From IMG/VR virus record IMGVR_UViG_3300021962_000687, positions 1-22,964 of that record: DNA of 22,964 nt; one strand, written 5' to 3'. The translations under genes and the position numbers were made by a program. Within the stretch, counting starts at the first letter, position 1, and the number at the start of each line of letters is the position of its first letter. The notes beneath the pieces were generated by a model. That model saw only the letters and a program-made list of their open reading frames with translations. It did no database searches and was not told the DNA's origin. Below, one piece after another: positions 7,636-13,908 of the stretch. Origin of the DNA: a virus.

Positions 7636-7842
7636 TTAGAAGTTGAATATTTTTGGATTATATGCTGCAGAACCGCTATTTCGGAAATGATCTTCCAACA
7701 TTTCAAAGACAAATGCTTCATCTTCCTTGCCGCGGCGTGTAAAGTCTTCTTTTGCAGCTTTAAAGAATTTAACAAGACTTAATGCATTAATTCTATCGTC
7801 AGCCATTGCAGCTGGTTTAAATTTTGCTTTTCTTTGAAACAT
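7636..7842 (-). CDS. Small phage protein of unknown function
   Basis: 68 residues if started at the ATG at 7842, which has GGAG 9 bases upstream. Two ATGs at 7851 and 7857 are in frame but have no ribosome site. It overlaps the end of the upstream gene by 26 bases. The product is basic at the N-terminus (FQRKAKFKP) and then helical (INALSLVKFFKAAKEDFTRR, EDEAFVFEMLEDHFR). No recognised domain. It is followed by a 40-base gap holding a possible late promoter, so it is probably the last gene of the replication operon. Confidence 0.6.
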   Translation of the reverse strand: MFQRKAKFKPAAMADDRINALSLVKFFKAAKEDFTRRGKEDEAFVFEMLEDHFRNSGSAAYNPKIFNF

Positions 7843-8038
7843 ATCCACCATCTCCATAAATTAAATCGGTCATATATTGATGAGCTTTTACCTCATCCTC
7901 AAAGTATCGCACAATTGTGACATTAAAGTCAACATTGTGAAATATTAGGCAAATACTATCATTATTGAACACGCTACCCTGTATAACCCAGCCGTTTGTG
8001 AATATTGGGTTTATTGATACAAGGCGACTTTTGTACAT
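7817..8038 (-). CDS. Small phage protein of unknown function
   Basis: 73 residues from an ATG at 8038, one base after the stop of the SprT-like gene. The frame stays open further upstream, but that part is the shadow of the SprT-like C-terminus. The sequence (YKSRLVSINPIFTNGWVIQG, CLIFHNVDFNVTIVRYFEDE, AHQYMTDLIYGDG) suggests a compact beta-rich domain followed by a helix. No family is recognised. The close spacing implies coupled translation with its neighbours on both sides. Confidence 0.55.
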   Translation of the reverse strand: MYKSRLVSINPIFTNGWVIQGSVFNNDSICLIFHNVDFNVTIVRYFEDEVKAHQYMTDLIYGDGGYVSKKSKI

Positions 8039-8039
8039 C

Positions 8040-8528
8040 TCAGTTATCGCGTTCGTATTTTGTTCTTCTATAACGAATTTTGAACTTCTCAGCAAAACGT
8101 GACCAGAGTCCATATTCACGTCCATGAGCTTCTATTTCCCACGGCGTATCCCAGTAATCGGTACTGGAAGATACTCTCTTACCCTTCCAAACGCTCATAT
8201 TCTCATCCAATTCACCCATAGCATACTGTTTTAGATGGACAAACTCGTGAGCGAGCGTCATCATCATATAGCGTTTAGATTTGTTTCTTTGTATTTGAAT
8301 TTCGAATTCACGAGGCTTGCCACGTCGATTATGGCCGGAAACCTCACAATATCCGTCCGCATTTTTATCGAGTTTACCTAAAAATTCGATATCAACGGTG
8401 ATATGCTTAGCGATATGTCTAGGCAACAAAAGGTCAAGGTAGAACGAACTGGCCTTTAGGACAGCTGTTTTGAATTGAGAATCGGTGAGTCCAGAGATGC
8501 TGATTAACATACGATTTCTTATGAACAC
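8040..8528 (-). CDS. SprT-like zinc metallopeptidase
   Basis: 162 residues. HEFVH (94-98) is the HExxH zinc/catalytic motif, and WEIEAHGRE (130-138) supplies the downstream acidic/His region seen in SprT-like domains. Family members in cellular organisms include SPRTN, which cuts DNA-protein crosslinks. The phage substrate is unknown. The longest reading starts at GTG (8528) with GAGG 7 bases upstream. An ATG at 8510 is possible but has a poor ribosome site. Neither start affects the domain. It sits directly downstream of the helicase and a small membrane protein, at the end of the replication genes. Confidence 0.75.
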   Translation of the reverse strand: MFIRNRMLISISGLTDSQFKTAVLKASSFYLDLLLPRHIAKHITVDIEFLGKLDKNADGYCEVSGHNRRGKPREFEIQIQRNKSKRYMMMTLAHEFVHLKQYAMGELDENMSVWKGKRVSSSTDYWDTPWEIEAHGREYGLWSRFAEKFKIRYRRTKYERDN

Positions 8529-8549
8529 TGGGTTCCCTCGTGGAGTTAC

Positions 8550-8723
8550 TTACTTGTCTTTGGTATGTATCTCATTCAAGTCTTTGTCCAATTCATTCCA
8601 AAGATCAAAGGGCATATTAAATATTTTGACAAAAAGCTGGACAGCGACTACTAAACAGGTAACCGTTAGATTAATGGGGAAAACTACCGACCAAGCGCCT
8701 AGAAGTGTAATGTATCGTTTCAA
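8550..8723 (-). CDS. 57-aa predicted membrane protein with TTG start
   Basis: A short frame in what otherwise looks like a 190-base gap. It starts at TTG, whose last two bases overlap the helicase stop (TTGA), and a stop codon lies immediately upstream in the same frame. The product begins KRYITLLGAWSVVFPINL and continues with TVTCLVVAVQLFVKIF, making one long or two short hydrophobic helices (about residues 5-35). It ends in an amphipathic, charged tail (FDLWNELDKDLNEIHTKDK). The DNA polymerase gene in this window uses the same TTGA overlap start, which supports this reading. No homologue is recognised. A small inner-membrane protein is the likely form. Confidence 0.55.
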   Translation of the reverse strand: MKRYITLLGAWSVVFPINLTVTCLVVAVQLFVKIFNMPFDLWNELDKDLNEIHTKDK

Positions 8724-10108
8724 CTAAAGTTCTCGAAAACGTTTTTGTCAAATTTGCGTTCTGACCCAATACGTCTTCCAGAATCTGTATTATCGAATAC
8801 CGGCTTATCATCTAGCACGTCATCCTGTGCATGTTGTTCAACGTCATAGAGCTTCATTTTAGCCCTATCCACCCCTATAACAAATCGACGATGTATCGCT
8901 GGATCACCATATCGATTTTTAAGCTGTTTAACCATTAACTGGTTCATCTCTTGTAATTCTTCCGTAGAGATCAATGCAATCATAAGGTCAGCAGTTGCTG
9001 GTAAACCAAACGATTCAGAAGTATCTTCTAATCCAAGATCCGAACTTGTGAATCCTGAACGAGTCGTCTGAGTAGCACTAACAATCGGTACATTAAATTC
9101 GACAGCTAAACCTCTTAGTTCTTCAGCAATAGCCTTGATGTAAGTATAGGAATTGACATTCGCCCCATACTTCAATCTGGAAGATGCACATATATTTAGG
9201 TAGTCGATGTAAATGATTTCAGGAACGAAGTTCTTCTTCAACTTCAATTCATTTAGTAAATGTCTAAAGTGAGCAGATCCAGCACTTGCAGTTGGATACT
9301 CTTTGATAATTAACTTGCCTGGTGTTGCAGACTTGACTCTATCTACCTTCTTCTCATACACATCACGAGGGAGAAGAGACAACTCATCTAACGATACGTT
9401 GAGTAGGTTAGCGTCGATACGTTCAGCAATACGTTCTTCTGCCATCTCCATAGTGATGTATAGAACATTCTTGCCTTTTGTTACGTTGCTGGCAGCACAA
9501 TGACACATAAACAGAGACTTGCCAACGTTCGTACCAGCGAGAATAATATTCAGAGTCTTATTAGGTATACCGCCCTTAGTAATTCGATTGAGATAATCTA
9601 AATCAAACGGTACCCGAGTTTCTTTCTTATGGTAGTATTCATATCGCGTCTCCACATCTTCCAACAGATCATGTCCGATATGGTTATCGAATGATATTCC
9701 CAAAGCATCAGAAAGGATCTTGGGAATTGCTCCCTTATCATCGCTTCCGTTCTTATTGTCAAGAATACCAATACTTTGATAGATGGCATTATAGATTGCT
9801 TTGTCTTGGCAGAACTTCTCTGTCTCGTCAATTAGCCATTGAAGGTCCGCAGGCCTATCTTCCAACGAATCGATTTGCTTAGTTAGCTTTTCACTTTCAT
9901 CTTCCGTCAGACCAACGTAACTATCCACTTCTACACTTAGTGCAGTCTTCGTTGGGAAGCTATTATACTTGTCAACGAACTTAGCAATGATAGTAAATAG
10001 CGTTTGGTCTATTCTACTTTGAAAGTATTCTTTCTTGATGAAAGGAATCACTTTCCTTGCATAATCCTCATTGAATATAAGGTTAGCAAAGATTGTTTGT
10101 TCGATCAT
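8720..10108 (-). CDS. 41: Replicative DNA helicase, DnaB/T4 gp41-like
   Basis: 462 residues, the length of T4 gp41 (475) and DnaB. It unwinds DNA ahead of the fork as a 5'-3' hexamer. The N-terminal helical domain spans about residues 1-140. The RecA-like domain has Walker A AGTNVGKS (K197), the catalytic Glu in ITMEM (E221), Walker B IIYIDYLN (D302) and the ATQTTRSG segment (about 345-352) typical of DnaB motif H4. The start has AGGA 6-7 bases upstream. Gene order (polymerase, UvsX, small gene, this helicase) matches T4 43 - uvsX - 40 - 41. No separate primase is seen in the window. Confidence 0.95.
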   Translation of the reverse strand: MIEQTIFANLIFNEDYARKVIPFIKKEYFQSRIDQTLFTIIAKFVDKYNSFPTKTALSVEVDSYVGLTEDESEKLTKQIDSLEDRPADLQWLIDETEKFCQDKAIYNAIYQSIGILDNKNGSDDKGAIPKILSDALGISFDNHIGHDLLEDVETRYEYYHKKETRVPFDLDYLNRITKGGIPNKTLNIILAGTNVGKSLFMCHCAASNVTKGKNVLYITMEMAEERIAERIDANLLNVSLDELSLLPRDVYEKKVDRVKSATPGKLIIKEYPTASAGSAHFRHLLNELKLKKNFVPEIIYIDYLNICASSRLKYGANVNSYTYIKAIAEELRGLAVEFNVPIVSATQTTRSGFTSSDLGLEDTSESFGLPATADLMIALISTEELQEMNQLMVKQLKNRYGDPAIHRRFVIGVDRAKMKLYDVEQHAQDDVLDDKPVFDNTDSGRRIGSERKFDKNVFENFS

Positions 10109-10120
10109 AATATCCTACAA

Positions 10121-10276
10121 TTATCGTGCTTTAGGTTTAAGCAAAGCACATTTATATTCATCCATTACTCTTTTAGACAGAGCTGTATATGCTGGCGGGC
10201 TTGGACGCTCGACCAACGGGTTGTTAACTTTCTTCTTCTTGTCCTGCAACAGTACAGCAGTATTAGATTGAGCCAT
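10121..10276 (-). CDS. 51-aa protein in the gene 40 position
   Basis: A short frame between uvsX and the helicase: ATG at 10276, six bases after the UvsX stop, and stop at 10123. The product has a Lys-rich N-terminal third (LLQDKKKKVNN), a Pro-rich centre (PLVERPSPPAY) and a helical end (TALSKRVMDEYKCALLKPKAR). The composition and codon use look coding, and otherwise this would be a 170-base hole in a tightly packed operon. In T4 this slot holds gp40 (114 aa, membrane/head-assembly related), but no similarity is visible and I do not assign that name. The ribosome site is weak, so coupling to UvsX is likely. Confidence 0.6.
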   Translation of the reverse strand: MAQSNTAVLLQDKKKKVNNPLVERPSPPAYTALSKRVMDEYKCALLKPKAR

Positions 10277-10281
10277 TAGTA

Positions 10282-11346
10282 TCATTCAAGAATTGCGTTG
10301 AGTTCTTCTGCCAAACCTTCTTCATTAGCCATGATCGATCCTGTCGATACTTGGTATGTGTTTTTAATCCACTCTTGGAATCCTTTTAACTGAATAATAG
10401 GTAACCAGAATTCTTTCGTATCTGTGTCTTTGATGCGGAACTTTTTATCTTCTACAACACCATCTTCATCTACACGACTATACCACCCATTAGATGGTTT
10501 GACAACATGGCCAGACTCTAGGGCCATATCAAGTAGACCAGACCATGTTGATATACCGCCATGATGTCTTACTGTGACAGGAATCTTAGACTTCTCGCGA
10601 ACATAGCGGGACTTCTCTACATTAATAATAAAGTTGTATCCAACCAACTCCGTTCCGTCTTTCTCTTGCTGACGACCCAATATAAAAATATTATCAGCAG
10701 AGTAATAAGAACCAGTACCACCGCCAACGATGTCTTTGGGATACAACCCAATCTCTTTGTAAGTATGGTTAACAACGACCATTGGAATATCTTTAATCGT
10801 CAAGTGAGGTGTTACCATACGGAACAGACTCTTAATCTGCTTTGCTCGAGACATATCAGCAACAGACTTACCTTCCATAGCATCTTCAACTTCTTTCTTA
10901 GAAGCAAGATTACCGATCGAGTCAATAACAATAATCACTCGCTCGTTGCGTTCAATCCCTTGCAACTGAGCCATAATATCAAACTTCAATTGCTCAATAT
11001 CTGTAATCGGAGTATGAACAACCCGGCCAAGATCGATACCAAACGAATCGAAGTATGATTGAGGAGTACCAAACTCAGAATCATAGAACAACATTACAGC
11101 ATCGGGATACTTGTCTAGGTATGAGCGCGCCATCAATAAACTAAAAGCAGTCTTAAAGTGCTTACTAGGACCAGCCCACATAGTAAGACCAGGAGTCAAT
11201 CCCCCATCCAGTCTACCACTCAACGCAACGTTGATTGCTGGAATTGCAGTTGGAATCATATCCTTCTTAGTAAAGAACTTCGACTCAGATAAAATATCAG
11301 TATCTTTAATAGTCGAATTCTTACGAATCTTATTAAGCAAGCTCAT
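10282..11346 (-). CDS. uvsX: UvsX/RecA-like recombinase
   Basis: 354 residues versus 391 in T4 UvsX. It forms filaments on single-stranded DNA and drives strand exchange in recombination-dependent replication and repair. The Walker A region reads GPSKHFKT (59-66), the UvsX-specific variant (GPSKSFKS in T4) rather than the RecA GPESSGKT. Walker B is VIIVIDSIGNL (D142). VGGGTGSYYSADNIFILGRQ and NVEKSRYVREKSKIPV are typical of the family. The start has AGGA 7 bases upstream. It lies between small genes and the helicase, as in T4. No UvsY or gp32 is seen nearby. Confidence 0.95.
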   Translation of the reverse strand: MSLLNKIRKNSTIKDTDILSESKFFTKKDMIPTAIPAINVALSGRLDGGLTPGLTMWAGPSKHFKTAFSLLMARSYLDKYPDAVMLFYDSEFGTPQSYFDSFGIDLGRVVHTPITDIEQLKFDIMAQLQGIERNERVIIVIDSIGNLASKKEVEDAMEGKSVADMSRAKQIKSLFRMVTPHLTIKDIPMVVVNHTYKEIGLYPKDIVGGGTGSYYSADNIFILGRQQEKDGTELVGYNFIINVEKSRYVREKSKIPVTVRHHGGISTWSGLLDMALESGHVVKPSNGWYSRVDEDGVVEDKKFRIKDTDTKEFWLPIIQLKGFQEWIKNTYQVSTGSIMANEEGLAEELNAILE

Positions 11347-11363
11347 TGTATTTCCTTTATAAA

Positions 11364-11546
11364 TTAAATTCCAAACTTCTCTTTAGCATATGCAATCAAC
11401 TTCTCAGACTTAGTCCAGAATATAGTAGCGATACATCCGCTGGCAAGAATAGCTGACACAACAGCCATTGTACGTGCAATTAAAGAAGTAATCAACAGCA
11501 AAATGTACATCGGTACAATTGCTAACATTCCTAACGTTAATTTCAT
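11364..11546 (-). CDS. 60-aa predicted membrane protein
   Basis: 60 residues, with GAGG 4 bases before the ATG. Residues 2-21 and 25-45 are hydrophobic (LTLGMLAIVPMYILLLITSL; ARTMAVVSAILASGCIATIF), giving two predicted transmembrane helices. A short basic, amphipathic tail follows (WTKSEKLIAYAKEKFGI). No family is recognised. It lies between a CxxC protein and uvsX in the replication operon. Confidence 0.65.
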   Translation of the reverse strand: MKLTLGMLAIVPMYILLLITSLIARTMAVVSAILASGCIATIFWTKSEKLIAYAKEKFGI

Positions 11547-11552
11547 AACACC

Positions 11553-11864
11553 TCACATAAAATTATCTAGGGTCATACGCTCATATACTGGTTCTTTGCT
11601 ATACTTCTCATGTAATGGACCGGTTAGACCTTTTAGAATATGAACATTGTCTACACAATAGTTGACAATTTCAACAATATCGTTATAACGACAATCACGA
11701 CACTCTTTCATAGGGACACCCATTACAGACTTGATTACAGAATATATGTGAGCAATCCCAATCCGTCCATGAGGATGAGCTGTATGTGATGGCAATACGT
11801 TGTGTATTAGAGTTCCCTTTTCAACAATCAACGCATGTAACTGCTTGATGTGTTCTTCAGTCAT
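11553..11864 (-). CDS. Small phage protein with CxxC motif
   Basis: 103 residues. The start overlaps the preceding stop as TAATG. It is helical and His-rich (HIKQLHALIVEKG, HTAHPHGRIGIAHIYSVIKS), with CRDCRYNDIVEIVNYCVD in the centre. One CxxC pair plus several His could form a metal site, but the set is incomplete for a classic zinc ribbon. No family is recognised. Translation is coupled to the membrane protein upstream. Confidence 0.65.
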   Translation of the reverse strand: MTEEHIKQLHALIVEKGTLIHNVLPSHTAHPHGRIGIAHIYSVIKSVMGVPMKECRDCRYNDIVEIVNYCVDNVHILKGLTGPLHEKYSKEPVYERMTLDNFM

Positions 11865-13024
11865 TACTTCATGTCAACAATAGAGTCCTTACTAATCTCT
11901 ATTATACCTTGTTTCTTTTTATCAATCAACCCTCTCGCTTTTTGATACCAACGAGGCGACCATCCTTCTTTTTGAGGTGGTGGGGTTGGAGGTTGTTCAG
12001 GAGGAAGTGGGGTCTCGATATGTTTGTCGGGATTAACAATGTTATCTGTAATTTCACATTGAGTATTCGGACAATGGGGTCCTATTCCTTTTGCGTATAT
12101 GATTTTGGTACCACATTTGAAACAATTTCCATAATCCTTCATTGATTCCGAATGGTTGAAAGAAGCTAACCACTTTTCATCTTCTGTTAACGGTTTTGTT
12201 GGTTCAGGTTGCAACTCTTCAGGTGTTGGTTTTTCCGTATCTTCCCAAACATATAAAGGTTGCGATTCAGGTTCTTTACGAGTGAGAGAATGGTTTGCTG
12301 CTAACAACAACATAATTGCTAACGGATCGAATACTATCACTAACGATATAATGACCCAACGTACAGCTTTCTCCATTACGTTTTGATCGGGGTTGTCTCC
12401 GTAGACTAGGGCAGCGATATATTTGATGGGGCCGACTTCAGCCTCAACCTTACGGACTTCTGTCGCGATCGGTGCACGTTCTTGATTGAGCTGACTAATT
12501 GTTGTCTGTTCGGCTTGAATCTCGGATTGAATGCGCTGGCGTTCTTTTTGCTGACTGCGACGGATGGCAACAGCTTTGTCGGCACCTTTTTCATCTGAGC
12601 TTCTGCCCATAACTTGGTCCACAGCCTCATCCATCTGTTTAAGCGCTTTACGGTTGAGCTCAATATTCTCCTTCGACGTTCTGATTCTTTCATCATATAC
12701 AGCTAATTTAGATATAGAGTCACCTCCAACGACTGCTTGTTCGAGGTGAGCTTTAGATAGAAAGCCGAAGATCCCCATGCTTGTAATGAACATGAGGATA
12801 ACAACAGCCACGGTGAGATAATACTTAATGATTTTTGGAGCAGTATGCCAATTGCGATACAGCCAAGAAGTTGCAACTACTTTTCCTGCTTCTAGGGAAG
12901 AAGCCATAATGATAACAGGAATGAGAGCAGACGCAAAGATAACCGCTAGTCCGACAATACTATAATATGCCGCCACCGCTGACAGCAAAAGAGCAATAGC
13001 AAGAGCTAGGTAGTTGACGATCAT
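11864..13024 (-). CDS. Membrane protein with coiled coil and zinc ribbon
   Basis: 386 residues. Hydrophobic helices lie at about 4-22, 24-44, 68-90 and 222-245. A periplasmic or cytoplasmic coiled coil (about 105-195, rich in Gln/Glu/Arg heptads) sits between helices three and four. A Pro/Glu-rich linker leads to a zinc-ribbon-like C..C and C....C set at C301, C304, C318 and C323, then a PPEQPPTPPP stretch and a basic tail. The N-terminal SAVAAYYSIVGL...ASSLEAGKVV...SWLYRNW segment is one I associate with a widespread membrane protein of marine and freshwater myophages of unknown function. The start overlaps the upstream stop as ATGA. It may anchor replication or other phage complexes at the membrane, but that is a guess. 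Confidence 0.75.
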   Translation of the reverse strand: MIVNYLALAIALLLSAVAAYYSIVGLAVIFASALIPVIIMASSLEAGKVVATSWLYRNWHTAPKIIKYYLTVAVVILMFITSMGIFGFLSKAHLEQAVVGGDSISKLAVYDERIRTSKENIELNRKALKQMDEAVDQVMGRSSDEKGADKAVAIRRSQQKERQRIQSEIQAEQTTISQLNQERAPIATEVRKVEAEVGPIKYIAALVYGDNPDQNVMEKAVRWVIISLVIVFDPLAIMLLLAANHSLTRKEPESQPLYVWEDTEKPTPEELQPEPTKPLTEDEKWLASFNHSESMKDYGNCFKCGTKIIYAKGIGPHCPNTQCEITDNIVNPDKHIETPLPPEQPPTPPPQKEGWSPRWYQKARGLIDKKKQGIIEISKDSIVDMK

Positions 13025-13305
13025 TTCACTAGTGCTTCCACTTGCTTAATAAACTCTTGCATCTTCTTTTGTCTACCGGGCCAGTAGATGTAGTCTTTCT
13101 CTGCATCCTTAGCGAGGTTATTCAAAAGAGGCATTACCATTTTATAGAGAGTGTTTAGCTTCTCTTCATATGATGCTGCTACTTGCTTGAGTTCTTGATC
13201 TTGGTGAGCAACCTTTGCTTCTAGCTCACGCTCTATTGCCTTCAATTCATCTTCACTTACTGCAGTGAATCCGAAGTCAAAGTCTCCTAGTTCTTTTATT
13301 GCCAT
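13021..13305 (-). CDS. Conserved small coiled-coil phage protein
   Basis: 94 residues. The start overlaps the upstream stop as TAATG. The N-terminus FDFGFTAVSEDEL leads into a coiled coil (about 18-55) and then LYKMVMPLLNNLAKDAEKDYIYWPGRQKKMQEF. I recognise the MPLLNNL...EKDYIYWP core as shared by small proteins of many T4-like phages near the same membrane protein. Function unknown. It probably works with the downstream membrane protein, to which it is coupled. Confidence 0.7.
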   Translation of the reverse strand: MAIKELGDFDFGFTAVSEDELKAIERELEAKVAHQDQELKQVAASYEEKLNTLYKMVMPLLNNLAKDAEKDYIYWPGRQKKMQEFIKQVEALVK

Positions 13306-13841
13306 TATAGTCCTTCGTAGATTGCTGAATTACCAGCGTGCTCGAATACCTCAGCGCTACGCAACTTAATACCCTTACCTAGCGGATACCGAGCAACAAA
13401 TTCAACATCTTGTTGGGTTGTTGTATTGTAAAACTTCCATTTACCAGTTGTCTGGAATCCTTTTAGGATGTCATCCATTGTCTTATAAACAAGTTCAGCA
13501 AACTTCTCACAACCCACTCCATCAACAATACGCAGATCTGCAATTCCATCTTTGTAATGTGTCTTGTCAAGTAGTAATAGTTGTTGGATTTGTGGGTCAT
13601 CATTTGCAACTACTAAGGTATGATCGAACATATATTCAGACCACTCTTTAAATGCTTTTAGACCCCCAAAGTCCATCACCCAATTCTTTTCATCGAGTGT
13701 TTCACTTTCGAATATTAATTTAATACCAATCGAATACCCATGTATCAATGAACAGTGACTGTGCGTAGCTCTCCACTGCCTAAAGCAGCATGAAAGTCCA
13801 CGATCTGTTCCATAAGTCTTTGTACTAATATATTTTGCCAT
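13305..13841 (-). CDS. queD: 6-pyruvoyl-tetrahydropterin synthase/QueD-like enzyme
   Basis: 178 residues from the ATG at 13841, which has a strong AAGGAGAT site. An ATG 8 codons upstream lies ahead of that site and is rejected. The family converts dihydroneopterin triphosphate to 6-carboxytetrahydropterin (QueD, the queuosine/7-deazaguanine pathway) or to pyruvoyl-tetrahydropterin. Seen here: FRQWRATHSHCSLIHGYS (20-37), with candidate zinc ligands H27, H29 and H34 and catalytic-type C30; MDFGGLK (57-62); FDHTLV (72-77); and a late Glu in SAEVFEH. Tyr36 replaces the second His of the usual HGH, as in a phage/cyanobacterial subgroup I recall. No queC, queE or tgt-type gene is in the window, so the product may feed host or phage pathways encoded elsewhere. 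Confidence 0.82.
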   Translation of the reverse strand: MAKYISTKTYGTDRGLSCCFRQWRATHSHCSLIHGYSIGIKLIFESETLDEKNWVMDFGGLKAFKEWSEYMFDHTLVVANDDPQIQQLLLLDKTHYKDGIADLRIVDGVGCEKFAELVYKTMDDILKGFQTTGKWKFYNTTTQQDVEFVARYPLGKGIKLRSAEVFEHAGNSAIYEGL

Positions 13842-13883
13842 TGTTATCTCCTTTAGATTTAGCAATGGCGGCAGAGTTTATAT

Positions 13884-13908
13884 AGCGGGATGACGCCTTG
13901 AGACCGCT
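13884..13908 (-). other. Intergenic stem-loop between polymerase and queD
   Basis: AGCGG and CCGCT can pair (5 bp, 15-nt loop) and the stem overlaps the polymerase stop codon. No U-run follows, so it is not a convincing terminator. It may slow degradation or limit read-through of ribosomes ahead of queD. Confidence 0.3.

Noticed and set aside
8039-8125. N-terminal extension of the 73-aa gene (start at 8125)
   Set aside because: These codons are the out-of-frame shadow of the SprT-like C-terminus. The ATG at 8038, one base after that gene's stop, is the natural start.
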